From: Bacteroidia bacterium
Lineage (GTDB): Bacteria; Bacteroidota; Bacteroidia; Bacteroidales; Azobacteroidaceae
Direction: 5' to 3'
Assembly (NCBI GenBank): GCA_025996865.1
Contig: BNTV01000037.1
Location: forward strand, 1 to 39,109
Length of the DNA stretch: 39,109 nt
Below, piece by piece: positions 15,379-25,425 of this stretch (the first letter of the stretch is position 1; every line of letters starts with the position of its first letter). Under the pieces are notes generated by a model, which searched no databases, was not told the origin of the DNA, and was given only the letters and a program-made list of their open reading frames with translations. A program made the translations under genes and the position numbers.

Positions 15379-16881
15379 TTATGATAATGGATTCTGATCG
15401 GTACTACTCAATTCCTGATTATTATCAATTTCGGTTTGCGGAATTTGATAAATAAATTTCCATGAACCGGCATCCACGTTAACTTTCACCATGTGAATAC
15501 TGCCTTCATAAGTACGATCCACTCCTTTTTTCAAACGTAAATAATCGTAGAAAATGTGACCTTCACCCCAAAGTTCCAAACGTTTCTGCAGAAAAACATC
15601 TTCTACCGTTGCGGTAGTACGATTCCTGCTCCAGTTGGGATCCCGGTTGTCCATCAATATTTTTAATACGTCATAAGCTTCACCGGCTTTATTTTGTTGC
15701 GCCAAAGCTTCCGCTTCAATCAAATACATTTCGGAAACACGCATATATACATAATCGGCCAACCATCCGGTTACTTTCTTGAATTTATAATTGCAATACG
15801 ACGGTGCATTTTCTTCTACAACCCCGGAATTTGGATTAACAGGCGCAGCAGGATCTTTGAATTGTCGCCGGCGAACATCACTGACATTCATCAAACCATA
15901 CAAGCGGGAATCGATCAGTTTGGGCGCAAAAGTGGATTCGGCATAGCCGACATCGAATGAACAGACATGCGAGAAAAATGAAGCAAACATGGTTGTTGTT
16001 TCCGTCGTAATATCAGCGCCCCACATCCATTCTTTATTGTTGATGTCGCCAAAATTATCGGCCACCACTTCCGTCGCGCTCATAAGTGCATACTTCTGTC
16101 GCGCTAAGTTGGCGTATTGAGCTGCATGCGCCCAATCTCCCACAACCATTAATGCACGGGCGTAAATACCGGCTGCTACACTTTGGTCGATGTTGGTTTT
16201 GCTCTTACGGGCGGTAGCGCCATCCAAAAGATTAACAGCCATTGCCAAGTCCGTTAGAATTTTGTTATACACCTCGCGTACCGTACCGCGGCCGCCTACC
16301 GAAGGACGGTCGTCATTGGACGTAAGCGTTAAGGGAATACCGGGTTTATCCTCATTCCCTATGTAGGTTTGTTGATAACGTTGTATCAGCGATAAAAAAG
16401 CATAAGCACGCAAAGCCAAAGCTTCCCCTAAAGCAGCTCTTAACGGTGCATCCGTAACCGTAGTAGGCACTTTTTCAATTACCTCATTACATTTCCCTAC
16501 CACCGAGTAAAGATAACTCCATGTATTGTTGGGTCGTGCATAAGTCGCCGTATTATTGTCGATATCGTAATCGTAAATAAAGTGTGTCCGATAAGTAAAC
16601 ACTATATCTTCGGTCATCATATCACCGGCAAGTCCTACAGCCATTTCACCAAAAGCATCGTGCCGGCTTTGATAAGTAATCATAGCGTTGTAAGCTCCCA
16701 ACATAGTGGAATTCAATAGATTGACAACGCCTTCACCGCCACCGTTTTCTACTAAATCGTTGATTTTGTCTTTGGTGGCATATTGTGTTGTATCGGGGTT
16801 TAAGAATTCTTCGCCGCAAGACGTCATCCCAACTATCAGCAGCAATACCCCCATTATTTTATAAATATTGATCGTTTTCAT
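15379..16881 (-). CDS. SusD/RagB family outer-membrane lipoprotein
   Basis: 500 residues. The signal peptide ends in GMTSC (Cys22), followed by GEEFLNPDTTQY, the usual SusD opening. TPR-like helices include LRAALGEALALRAYAFLSLI (about 149-168) and VYMRVSEMYLIEAEALAQQN in the C-terminal half, and it ends with the expected RRLELWGEG-like segment (KRLELWGEGHIFYDYLRLKKG). It caps the SusC channel and binds the nutrient at the cell surface. It follows susC by 12 bp, so the two are one transcript. Confidence 0.95.
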   Translation of the reverse strand: MKTINIYKIMGVLLLIVGMTSCGEEFLNPDTTQYATKDKINDLVENGGGEGVVNLLNSTMLGAYNAMITYQSRHDAFGEMAVGLAGDMMTEDIVFTYRTHFIYDYDIDNNTATYARPNNTWSYLYSVVGKCNEVIEKVPTTVTDAPLRAALGEALALRAYAFLSLIQRYQQTYIGNEDKPGIPLTLTSNDDRPSVGGRGTVREVYNKILTDLAMAVNLLDGATARKSKTNIDQSVAAGIYARALMVVGDWAHAAQYANLARQKYALMSATEVVADNFGDINNKEWMWGADITTETTTMFASFFSHVCSFDVGYAESTFAPKLIDSRLYGLMNVSDVRRRQFKDPAAPVNPNSGVVEENAPSYCNYKFKKVTGWLADYVYMRVSEMYLIEAEALAQQNKAGEAYDVLKILMDNRDPNWSRNRTTATVEDVFLQKRLELWGEGHIFYDYLRLKKGVDRTYEGSIHMVKVNVDAGSWKFIYQIPQTEIDNNQELSSTDQNPLS

Positions 16882-16893
16882 ATTCTATCTTAA

Positions 16894-19800
16894 TTAGAAA
16901 TTAACATTTAAACCCACTGAAAAACTGCGCATGGCCGTATAAGCATAAGTTCCGGAACCGCTGACATAGATACGCGGGTCGTAACCCTGACGGGCCGAAA
17001 ACAAAGCGATATTTTCACCGGAGAGATAAACTCTCAGTCTGTCGATTTCAATTTTTTCCGTCCATCTTTTAGGCAAAGTATATCCCAAGGTAATATTATT
17101 GATACTGAAATAAGATTTGCTTGTCAAGAAACGGTCGGACTGACTGTTTTCGTTCCCTAATCCAAATCGCAGGCGCGGAACATCTGTTACTTGTCCGGGC
17201 GTAGTCCAGTGACGATCTACCACATCTTTATGAACAGCGGAAGTAGCGTCATCCAAGGTAGTCATCAGCCCACGGTACTGTTCATCCCAGCCGTAGCCGC
17301 CAAATTGATAAGCCGTCTGTATTGAAAAATCGATACCTTTCCAATCAATGGTTGTTTCCAAACCGCCATAGATATCGGGTATTGCACTCTTGCCAAGCAC
17401 GTAGCGGGAGGCTAAACCGTATTCGCTTACCACCTTATCGCCGATTACATCGCCGTCATCATTTTTGTCTTCGGCATACCACAAAGCTTTACCGGTAGTA
17501 GGGTCGGCACCTGCCGATTTATAGGTATAAAAGTCATAAATAGAACCTCCTACTTTATACCAGTAGTTACCGGCAACATAACCTTTCCCCTCCGGATCTC
17601 TGTCTTTGGGCAGTTTTAGAATTTTATTTTTCTGGGTAGTTAAATTTCCTCTAACTTGCCACGAGAAATCATTGGTTTTGATAATATCTACTCCCAAGTC
17701 AATTTCTATTCCGCTGTTTTTCAGGTCAATTGCATTGTCCCATTTCCAGTTGGGCAAACCTTGTGAAGTAGCCAAAAGTTTTTGATACAACAAGTCGCGA
17801 GTCGTTCTTTGATAAAATTCCACACCACCGAACAGCTTGTCAAAGAAACGAAATTCGATTCCGGCATTGAAGTTCTCGCTTCGCTCCCATTTGAGATCGG
17901 GATTTCCGCGCATGATGTATGTTACGGCAATATCCCCGCCGGAAGAAGAAACCTGATATTGGTCGTCATATACGTTGTACATCGGATAACCATTGCTATC
18001 CAACAAAGCATCGTTACCTTGCGTACCGTAACTTGCCTTCAATTTTAATTCATTGATTTGCGATACATCACTTAAAAAATCTTCCTTGCTGAGCATCCAC
18101 GCTCCGCCTGCCGACCAGAAAGCGCCCCAACGGTTATCGGGTGAAAAACGGGAAGAGCCGTCATAACGCAAACTGGCTGATAAGAAATATTTTTCCCGAT
18201 AGTCATATTGTACACGCGACAGTAGGGATTCCAAAGAATAGATTTGAGAATAAGAACTGGCATCCATCAACCGGGCGCCGTTTGCCAATTCAGGATTTGA
18301 TGGAATCAGGAAATTTTCTTTTTGCGCCTGTAAAACATTGCCTTTTCGATGCGTTGTTTCGTGTCCTGCCAACACATTAATACTATGTCCTTCAAAAGAT
18401 TTTAAGTAAGTAAGCAACTGTTGCGAGGTAAGGATAAACAGTTTATCAGCTTCGCGCGTATTACGGCCTCCCACATTTTGAGCGTCTCCTCCCACAGGGG
18501 TTTGAAACTCATTGCTAAACCCGTTATAAGTTTCCGCCGATACATTTAATCTCAACTTGAAGTCTTTCAGAAATGAAATATCGGCAAAGGTCGTAGCCTG
18601 ACTGTAATCATAATCGGCATCATACAGATCATTATCTAAAGCGTTTAACGGGTTGGTACCAGGTGAGAAAGGAGTGTTGAATTCGTACTGTTTATTGCCG
18701 TTTTTGTCCAATACAGGTTGTCCGGTTGTTTTATCGTATTTATAGATAGGATAAATCGGCGGATTCTGCTGTGCGAAAAAGAATATATTGGAATACGTAG
18801 AGGCCTTGCTCGATGTCCAAGGATTATTATCATATATCTTAGCGTATGAAAGGTTCGCACCTCCTTTGAACCAAGAAGTAACTTCCTGTTCTATTTTTAC
18901 ACGACCGGAATATCGTTGAAAATCAGATGCTTTAATATATGAATTTTCATCCAGATAACCTAACGAAATGTAATACGAACTTTTTTCCGTACCTCCGCTG
19001 ATACTGATCATATTTTCGTTGCGGAGGCCTTTTCGGAGAGGATCTTTCAACCAATTGTCATTCCATGCGGCTACAGCGGCCTGATTCAATTTACCATCCA
19101 ATCCTACTACCCGATCGCCGGGAACATTGGTAAAAGGATTAAAGCCATTCGTAGCAGCAAGCAAGTTGGCGCTTGCATAATCAGCCGGATTCGGATTACC
19201 GTCGGCAATCCCCTGATTGCGTAAGGATTCCCACAAAAGTTCCATATATTGGCCTTTGTCGGTAACGACATCGTAAGCGGGAATACCGCGTTCATTATAT
19301 CCGAAACGGGTTTCGAAAGACACTTTCGGTTTACCGGAAGCGCCTCTTTTAGTAGTAATCAAAACAACCCCGTTTGCACCGCGAGCTCCGTAGAGCGAAT
19401 TAGCGGCAGCATCTTTCAAAGTCGTGATAGACTCAATATCCGCCGAGTTAATTGACCGGAGAGAACTTTCTACCGGAATACCATCCACTACATAAAGCGG
19501 CTCCGAACTCGCCGAAATAGAACCTACTCCGCGAATACGGATAGTGGCAGCACTTCCCGGTTGTCCCGAAGTGCTTACTACCTGCACACCGGACATGGTT
19601 CCTTGCAAGGCTTTCGACACATTGGCCGCCTGACGTTTTCCGATTTCTTCGGCTTTGATTGTCGATACCGAACCGGTAAATGAACTCTTTTTAGCGGTTC
19701 CATACGCGACCACAATCACTTCATCCAACGAAGTGCTTGACGGATGGAGAATCACTTTAAGATCTTGCCCTGCTGCAATTTCGTGGTCTTGCATCCCCAG

Positions 19801-20025
19801 GTATTTAACAATCAAAGTAGTTGCTGAAGCGGGAACATCGAACGAAAAGTTTCCGTCAATATTGGTAACCGTACCAACTGTAGCATTTCCTTTGACTATT
19901 ACCGATGCTCCGACGATTGGCTCTCCCGCTTCATCGGCTACAGTTCCGGAAACTTGCTTCTTCTGCGCAATTGCTAATCCCATGCTTATAAGGAAGCATG
20001 TCCCCAATAAAATTAATTTTTTCAT
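16894..20025 (-). CDS. SusC/RagA family TonB-dependent outer-membrane transporter
   Basis: 1043 residues. Signal peptide (MKKLILLG... to about Ala20), then a carboxypeptidase-regulatory-like domain (about 23-100, VSGTVADEAGEPIVGASVIV), a TonB-box-like VVAYGTAKKSSFTGSV near 107-122, a plug domain with VYVVDGIP-type sequence (PLYVVDGIPVESS) and LYGARGANGVVLITTK, and a beta barrel ending FSVGLNVNF with a terminal Phe. It imports oligosaccharides or peptides together with SusD. Its promoter and leader are a near inverted copy of those of the divergent susC at 20477. Confidence 0.96.
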   Translation of the reverse strand: MKKLILLGTCFLISMGLAIAQKKQVSGTVADEAGEPIVGASVIVKGNATVGTVTNIDGNFSFDVPASATTLIVKYLGMQDHEIAAGQDLKVILHPSSTSLDEVIVVAYGTAKKSSFTGSVSTIKAEEIGKRQAANVSKALQGTMSGVQVVSTSGQPGSAATIRIRGVGSISASSEPLYVVDGIPVESSLRSINSADIESITTLKDAAANSLYGARGANGVVLITTKRGASGKPKVSFETRFGYNERGIPAYDVVTDKGQYMELLWESLRNQGIADGNPNPADYASANLLAATNGFNPFTNVPGDRVVGLDGKLNQAAVAAWNDNWLKDPLRKGLRNENMISISGGTEKSSYYISLGYLDENSYIKASDFQRYSGRVKIEQEVTSWFKGGANLSYAKIYDNNPWTSSKASTYSNIFFFAQQNPPIYPIYKYDKTTGQPVLDKNGNKQYEFNTPFSPGTNPLNALDNDLYDADYDYSQATTFADISFLKDFKLRLNVSAETYNGFSNEFQTPVGGDAQNVGGRNTREADKLFILTSQQLLTYLKSFEGHSINVLAGHETTHRKGNVLQAQKENFLIPSNPELANGARLMDASSYSQIYSLESLLSRVQYDYREKYFLSASLRYDGSSRFSPDNRWGAFWSAGGAWMLSKEDFLSDVSQINELKLKASYGTQGNDALLDSNGYPMYNVYDDQYQVSSSGGDIAVTYIMRGNPDLKWERSENFNAGIEFRFFDKLFGGVEFYQRTTRDLLYQKLLATSQGLPNWKWDNAIDLKNSGIEIDLGVDIIKTNDFSWQVRGNLTTQKNKILKLPKDRDPEGKGYVAGNYWYKVGGSIYDFYTYKSAGADPTTGKALWYAEDKNDDGDVIGDKVVSEYGLASRYVLGKSAIPDIYGGLETTIDWKGIDFSIQTAYQFGGYGWDEQYRGLMTTLDDATSAVHKDVVDRHWTTPGQVTDVPRLRFGLGNENSQSDRFLTSKSYFSINNITLGYTLPKRWTEKIEIDRLRVYLSGENIALFSARQGYDPRIYVSGSGTYAYTAMRSFSVGLNVNF

Positions 20026-20141
20026 AAATTTTACTTTAAATTAAACCAAATATATTCATTTCATTTTTCGTTTATATACTATTATGTATAATTTATACGG
20101 TCGTTTAAAACCATTAAAATCTGCTTATTCTATTATGTAAG

Positions 20142-20220
20142 TAATCCGTCTTTTTAACGGATATTTAATTTACAAAGGTAAAGTATTTTTTTGTTAATAC
20201 ACATAAATGTGAAAAATAGT
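20142..20220 (-). promoter_or_regulatory. Promoter/leader of the - strand susC (left arm of inverted pair)
   Basis: Read on the - strand, this block matches the + strand block at 20330-20410 closely over about 80 nt (shared modules: atttatgtgtattaac, an A-tract, tactttA(C/T)CTTTG, gttaaaaagacggatta). The -7 element TACCTTTG is at 20173-20180. The last ~30 nt before the start codon (ttggtttaatttaaagtaaa followed by atttatgaaaa) is also shared. Two loci with the same promoter should respond to the same factor. Confidence 0.75.
20173..20180 (-). promoter_or_regulatory. -7 promoter element, - strand susC
   Basis: TACCTTTG on the - strand, exact to TAnnTTTG, with about 150 nt of leader before the start at 20025. 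Confidence 0.65.
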
Positions 20221-20237
20221 GCAAAATTTAACAATGA

Positions 20238-20269
20238 GGCTGTCTCAACGCGGAATTTTTGAGACAGCC
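20238..20269. repeat. Perfect hairpin between the twin promoters
   Basis: GGCTGTCTCAA at 20238-20248 pairs perfectly with TTGAGACAGCC at 20259-20269, loop 10 nt. It sits at the centre of the inverted pair and could insulate the two divergent promoters, or be the remnant of a small repeat element. It has no T-run. Confidence 0.6.
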
Positions 20270-20329
20270 CCGGTAAGCCGGCGCTCACCCGGATATAACC
20301 ATAAATCATAGTATAAAAACAAAATTTAT

Positions 20330-20410
20330 ATTATTTTTCATATTTATGTGTATTAACAAAAAAAAATACTTTATCTTTGCAAAGTAAATATTCGTTAAAA
20401 AGACGGATTA
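20330..20410 (+). promoter_or_regulatory. Promoter/leader of the + strand susC (right arm of inverted pair)
   Basis: Near copy, in inverted orientation, of 20142-20220. It contains the -7 element TATCTTTG at 20372-20379 and a TGTG at 20347-20350 as a possible -33 site. The distance to the start at 20477 is about 100 nt. The block upstream of the -7 box (atttatgtgtattaac) is the most conserved part and is the likely activator site. Confidence 0.75.
20372..20379 (+). promoter_or_regulatory. -7 promoter element, + strand susC
   Basis: TATCTTTG, exact to TAnnTTTG. Confidence 0.65.
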
Positions 20411-20476
20411 TATAATTTAGGATAACAAATGTATAATAAAAAAGATGAACATTGGTTTAATTTAAAGTAAAAATTT

Positions 20477-23400
20477 ATGAAAAGGATCTTATTTCTTTTT
20501 GCCTGCCTATTTCTTGCAGGAACGAGCTTGACAGCTCAAACAAACCTGGCTAATGGTATTGTTGTTGACGACGGAGGGGAACCCTTGATCGGAGTTTCGG
20601 TCGTTGTCAAGGGTACAACGCAGGGAACTGCGACAGGAAACGACGGAAGTTTTAAATTAAATCTTTCGGGTAACCAAAATGTTTTGGTAATTAGCATGTT
20701 AGGGTATCGAACCATTGAACAAAAAGCAGGTTCCGATATGCGGATAATTCTACAGATGGATGAACAGCTGCTTGATGAGTTGATCGTTGTTGCTTACGGA
20801 ACGACAAAGAGAAGTTCGTTCACCGGTTCGGCTTCAACAGTAGGGGAAAAAAATCTGGACAAACGCCCGCTTACCTCTTTTGCTTCCGCTCTTGAAGGGA
20901 ATGTGAGCGGTATTCAGGTTACATCAGGTACCGGACAACCGGGAGAATCCCCAACGATACGCGTTCGCGGTTTCGGTTCGGTAAATGCCTCCAATTCACC
21001 GTTGTATGTTGTAGATGGAATGGTATTTAACGGTAATTCGGCCGATATTAATCCCGCAGATATAGATCAAATCACGATATTGAAAGATGCGGCGTCCACC
21101 TCTTTGTATGGTTCGAGCGCCGGAAACGGAGTCGTTTTGATCACAACTAAAAAAGGCTCCAAATCAGATGGAGGTTCAAAAGTTAGTTTAAATATCAATC
21201 AAGGTTGGTCTAATCGTGCTTACAACGATTACGACAGGGTAGGAATTATGGACTATTATCCTTTGCAATGGGAAATGCTGAAAAACGCCAATATTTCGAC
21301 CGGAAGAAGTGCGGAAGAAGCAGCACAGACTGCTACCAATACAATTGTAAACACAGTGAAATACAATCCGTTTGCAGGTATTGCCGATAATGCGTTAGTC
21401 GGAACGGACGGCAGATTAAATTCCGGCGCCAACACCCTGAAATGGGGAGATGACCTTGATTGGGACAATGCCGCTTTTCGTACCGGATACCGTCAGGATT
21501 ATCTATTATCTTATAATTCGGCAACCGATAAGAGCGATACCTATTCTTCCATCGGTTACTTGAAAGATAACGGATATTTATTAAGAACTGATTATGAAAG
21601 ATATTCCGCCCGCATTAATCACAATATTCATCCGGTAAAATGGTTTGATGGAGGAGTTAATGTAGCTTTTTCGAAAACCAAGTCTAATTTTTCCACCTCA
21701 ACATCAGATAATTCAAGCGGTTATGGCAACCTGGTAGCGTTTACCCGCGGTATGGCTCCTATATATCCCATCCATTCACATGATTTAACAACAGGCGCTT
21801 ATCTTACCGAGGACGGTAAACCGACCACCAATCCCGATGAATATATTTATGATTATCAAGGACAACGGTTATCAAGTACAGGTCGCCATGCGATTGCCGA
21901 AACATTGTGGAATATGCGCGAAAACGGATATACAAATTTCAACGGACGTACCTTTGTATCTCTCAAACCGATGGATGGACTTAGTTTCAAAATTGAATAC
22001 GGATTGGATAACAACGATCGCCGCCGCAAACAATACGAAAATCCGAAAGTCGGAGACGGTCAGTCAGGTCCCGGCCGTTTGAATATATTATCCACCCGGC
22101 AGACCACACAAAATTTCAACCAAATATTGAATTATACGAAATCATTCGGGAATCATAATCTGGAAGCCATGCTTGGCCATGAAAATTACGAATGGAAGTT
22201 TGAATATATGTATGGTATGAAATTGGGAGAATCGTTTTCCGAACTTTACGAATTTGGTAACTTTACGGATATTAGTAGTTTGAGTTCATATACGGATCTT
22301 TATCGCAAAGAAGGATATTTTGGCCGATTGAATTATAATTATGATGGAAAATATTACGGTTCATTATCTTATCGTCACGACGGCAGTTCCCGCTTTCGTA
22401 ACAGCATACGCTGGGGTGATTTCTGGTCTTTCGGCGCCGCTTGGCGTATCAGCGAAGAAAACTTTATGAAAGATATTTCGTGGGTTGATAACCTGAAACT
22501 CCGCGCTTCTTACGGTGAAACCGGTAACGACGGCATTTTGGATTTAGATAATGACCCGGATTATTATCCTTATCAAACGCTTTTTAATACGGGTGTCAAT
22601 AATGCTTCCGAATCCGGCGTGTTCTTCTCGGTGGTGGCGAATCCTGATTTAACCTGGGAAACGCAAGTCTCTATCGACGCAGCGATTGAATTTGGCTTTT
22701 TCAAACATTTAACCGGTTCCGTTGAATTTTTCGACAAGGAATCACGGGATTTGCTGTATCCCGAATCGGTGCCCATTTCGACAGGGGTGCCATCCATCAT
22801 CCGTAATATCGGTAAAGTACGTAATCTGGGATTAGAAATTATTCTGAATTATGATATATTCAAGCATAGAGATTACAGGGCAAATGTCGGCTTAAACTTG
22901 ACCTTTATCAAGAACCGGATTGTTAAACTTCCGGAAGCAAACAAAAAAGAAGGTAAAATTGACGGTACAAAAAAACTCTATGAAGGAAAATCAAGGTACG
23001 AATTTTGGTTAAGACAATGGTATGGAGTGGATCCCGCTACCGGAAACGGTTTGTATTATCTGGATACGGAAAAATACGAAACTTCAACGGATGCTCAAAA
23101 AGAAGCCATTGACAAAACGATTGTAGATGTTCCGGGGGTATCCGGAAAATTGACAAATGCGTATGCCAATGCAAAATATGATTTCAGTGGGGATGCCATT
23201 CCCAATGCATACGGTGGCATTTCCTTAGGCGTAGGGTATAAATCTTTTGATTTGAATGCATTGTTTTCATTTCAGTTGGGGGGTAAAATGCTTGATTACA
23301 ATTATCAGGACCTGATGTCCCTTACCAGATACGGTTATGCAATGGCAAGCGATATTAAAGACAGATGGCAACAACCGGGAGATATAACTTCCGTTCCGCG

Positions 23401-23689
23401 TCTTGACAATAATTCAACTCATGCGACCAATGTAAACCAGGTTTCTACCCAATGGCTTACAAATTCCGATTATTTGAACTTCCGTTCCATTAATCTGTCT
23501 TATACGTTGCCGGCCTCTTTGATTCAGTCGATGCAACTCAAAACGGTTCGAGTAAGTGCAAGTGTTGAAAACATTTTCATGCTCAAAGCGCGTCAGGGAT
23601 TGAATCCGATGGCGAATTTCACCGGATTAACCTATAACGAATATATGCCTACTCGCAATTTTACGTTGGGGCTTAATGTGACATTTTAA
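20477..23689 (+). CDS. SusC/RagA family TonB-dependent outer-membrane transporter
   Basis: 1070 residues. Signal peptide (MKRILFLFACLFLAGTSLTA, cut near Ala20), a carboxypeptidase-regulatory-like domain (about 24-100), VVAYGTTKRSSFTGSAST (about 108-125), a plug with PLYVVDGMVF and LYGSSAGNGVVLITTKKG, and a barrel ending FTLGLNVTF. It shares family and promoter with the - strand susC, but the sequences differ clearly, so this is an old duplication or a second system rather than a recent copy. It pairs with the SusD 25 bp downstream. GH43 and the hybrid regulator downstream suggest a plant-type glycan as substrate. Confidence 0.96.
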   Translation: MKRILFLFACLFLAGTSLTAQTNLANGIVVDDGGEPLIGVSVVVKGTTQGTATGNDGSFKLNLSGNQNVLVISMLGYRTIEQKAGSDMRIILQMDEQLLDELIVVAYGTTKRSSFTGSASTVGEKNLDKRPLTSFASALEGNVSGIQVTSGTGQPGESPTIRVRGFGSVNASNSPLYVVDGMVFNGNSADINPADIDQITILKDAASTSLYGSSAGNGVVLITTKKGSKSDGGSKVSLNINQGWSNRAYNDYDRVGIMDYYPLQWEMLKNANISTGRSAEEAAQTATNTIVNTVKYNPFAGIADNALVGTDGRLNSGANTLKWGDDLDWDNAAFRTGYRQDYLLSYNSATDKSDTYSSIGYLKDNGYLLRTDYERYSARINHNIHPVKWFDGGVNVAFSKTKSNFSTSTSDNSSGYGNLVAFTRGMAPIYPIHSHDLTTGAYLTEDGKPTTNPDEYIYDYQGQRLSSTGRHAIAETLWNMRENGYTNFNGRTFVSLKPMDGLSFKIEYGLDNNDRRRKQYENPKVGDGQSGPGRLNILSTRQTTQNFNQILNYTKSFGNHNLEAMLGHENYEWKFEYMYGMKLGESFSELYEFGNFTDISSLSSYTDLYRKEGYFGRLNYNYDGKYYGSLSYRHDGSSRFRNSIRWGDFWSFGAAWRISEENFMKDISWVDNLKLRASYGETGNDGILDLDNDPDYYPYQTLFNTGVNNASESGVFFSVVANPDLTWETQVSIDAAIEFGFFKHLTGSVEFFDKESRDLLYPESVPISTGVPSIIRNIGKVRNLGLEIILNYDIFKHRDYRANVGLNLTFIKNRIVKLPEANKKEGKIDGTKKLYEGKSRYEFWLRQWYGVDPATGNGLYYLDTEKYETSTDAQKEAIDKTIVDVPGVSGKLTNAYANAKYDFSGDAIPNAYGGISLGVGYKSFDLNALFSFQLGGKMLDYNYQDLMSLTRYGYAMASDIKDRWQQPGDITSVPRLDNNSTHATNVNQVSTQWLTNSDYLNFRSINLSYTLPASLIQSMQLKTVRVSASVENIFMLKARQGLNPMANFTGLTYNEYMPTRNFTLGLNVTF

Positions 23690-23714
23690 TTAAACTATCT
23701 AAACTTAGTATATT

Positions 23715-25208
23715 ATGAAATTTTTCAATAAAATATTTATAGCAGCGGCGCTTGTGTCTTTCACCTTGTTGACCGCTTGTTCGGATGATTATTTGGATAC
23801 TAAGCCTACCAATGCGGTAAGTGAAGTTACGATAGGCGAATCTCTCGATAATATTTATATGGCTATCAATGGTATCCACCGCAAAATGGTTTCACAAGAC
23901 CGTGAAAATCAAGGAATGGGTAGTGAACCGGGCTTTAGAATCGGTTTCGAAGCTATGGGCGATGATTTGACTTGGGATACACAAACTTGGCATCAGGGAT
24001 TTCTGAATTGGAGTTTTGTTAATAATCCCAGTTCATCTTACAATTCCAATCTTTGGCGTACTTACTATGAATTTATTATGAACGCAAATAAAATCCTGGA
24101 ATTATTGGATAAAAACTTTGCCGAGTCTTCGAATCCGACCGCTAAATATATACGGGGAGAAGCATTGGCTATCCGGGCTTGGTGTCATTTCCAACTGGTA
24201 CAATTGTATGCTAAACCATACCACGCCGGTCAAACCAATGGTCAGGACGGAGTAATTATTCGCGACAATACAGGAATGGAAAATAAAGTCCGTGCTACGG
24301 TAGAAGAAGTATATACGATGATTAATACCGATTTGGATGAATCTGCAACGCTTTTGGCCGGATACAAGGCGAAAGATGTAACACACTATTCGGAAAAAGT
24401 AGTTTGGGGTCTGAAAGCACGTGTAGCTCTTGCGCAACAAAACTATACCAAAGCAGGAGAATATGCCGAAAGATCCATTCAAGTTGCCGAAAGTGAAGGC
24501 TTGAAAATGATGGATAAATCTCAGTTGGTAGATGTTTTCCCGGATATTACAACAAAAACGAAAGACGCCATGTACGCATCAAGAACGCAAGATGATCAAA
24601 CCGTATATTTCTATTCGTTTTATGCCTATATGTCGTGGAATTTCAATTCTACTTCAATCCGTACCGGTATCAAATGTATCAATCAGGCAACTTACGATTT
24701 GATGTCTCCGACCGATCTTCGCCGTCAGTGGTGGGATCCGGCCGGAACAGCATCTGTGCCGGCTACGTCTTACAATCAACGGAAATATCAGAACCGCAAA
24801 TTCACGGCGCGCAGCACGGCCAATGCTGTTGGTGATTTTGCCTATATGCGTCTGACGGAAATGTATCTTACGGCAGCGGAAGCATACGCCCGTGCAGGTA
24901 ATCCGACCGAAGCGAAGAAATATTTTCTGCCTTTCGTTGCACAACGCGATCCTAACTATACGGATTTGGGAAATACCGGAGCGGCTTTGGCCGACGAAAT
25001 CATGATTCATCGCCGGATTGAACTTTGGGGTGAAGGATTCCGTTTGTTCGACATCAAACGGCTCGGTTTGCCAATCAATAGGAATGGAAGCAATTATACC
25101 CAAACTTTCTGCGGATTCTTGCAAAAACTACCTTCCGATAATATCTGGGAGTTTGAAATTCCGAAATCTGAAACCGATTATAATGATTTGTGTAAAACCA
25201 ATTATTAA
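23715..25208 (+). CDS. SusD/RagB family outer-membrane lipoprotein
   Basis: 497 residues. Signal ends in LLTAC (Cys22) followed by SDDYLDTKPTNAV, a standard SusD opening. YIRGEALAIRAWCHFQLVQL (about 139-158) and FAYMRLTEMYLTAAEAYARA are the helical repeats, and HRRIELWGEGFRLFDIKRLG near the end is the family's C-terminal signature. It works as the surface glycan-capturing lid of the SusC at 20477, its immediate upstream neighbour. A strong hairpin follows 70 bp after the stop. Confidence 0.95.
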   Translation: MKFFNKIFIAAALVSFTLLTACSDDYLDTKPTNAVSEVTIGESLDNIYMAINGIHRKMVSQDRENQGMGSEPGFRIGFEAMGDDLTWDTQTWHQGFLNWSFVNNPSSSYNSNLWRTYYEFIMNANKILELLDKNFAESSNPTAKYIRGEALAIRAWCHFQLVQLYAKPYHAGQTNGQDGVIIRDNTGMENKVRATVEEVYTMINTDLDESATLLAGYKAKDVTHYSEKVVWGLKARVALAQQNYTKAGEYAERSIQVAESEGLKMMDKSQLVDVFPDITTKTKDAMYASRTQDDQTVYFYSFYAYMSWNFNSTSIRTGIKCINQATYDLMSPTDLRRQWWDPAGTASVPATSYNQRKYQNRKFTARSTANAVGDFAYMRLTEMYLTAAEAYARAGNPTEAKKYFLPFVAQRDPNYTDLGNTGAALADEIMIHRRIELWGEGFRLFDIKRLGLPINRNGSNYTQTFCGFLQKLPSDNIWEFEIPKSETDYNDLCKTNY

Positions 25209-25277
25209 ACACTACAAAACAAAGATACTGAATAAAAGTTGCCGCAAACTATGATACGTTGACGGTGACAATACAGT

Positions 25278-25318
25278 TTAGCAGGAGATTCCTCCCGTTG
25301 GTCGGAATCCCCTGCTAA
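25278..25318. repeat. Hairpin after + strand susD
   Basis: TTAGCAGGAGATTCC at 25278-25292 pairs with GGAATCCCCTGCTAA at 25304-25318 (14 of 15), loop 11 nt. No T-run follows, so it is more likely an mRNA-protecting or repeat hairpin than a classical terminator. Confidence 0.6.
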
Positions 25319-25425
25319 GCCGTTAAACACCATTCCTGCAAATTACGACAAAAGCCCATTAACGACATTTAGGAGATAGCGGGTCAAGCCCGTCATGACA
25401 AAAAAGAAATGTAAATCATTTTTTG

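Noticed and set aside
20221..20329. tRNA or small RNA between the twin promoters
   Set aside because: Only the hairpin at 20238-20269 is structured; no cloverleaf or T-loop sequence is visible.
20142..20410. Phase-variable invertible promoter
   Set aside because: The -7 boxes lie inside the arms and both face outward, so inversion of the 110-bp centre would not switch expression; no invertase is nearby.
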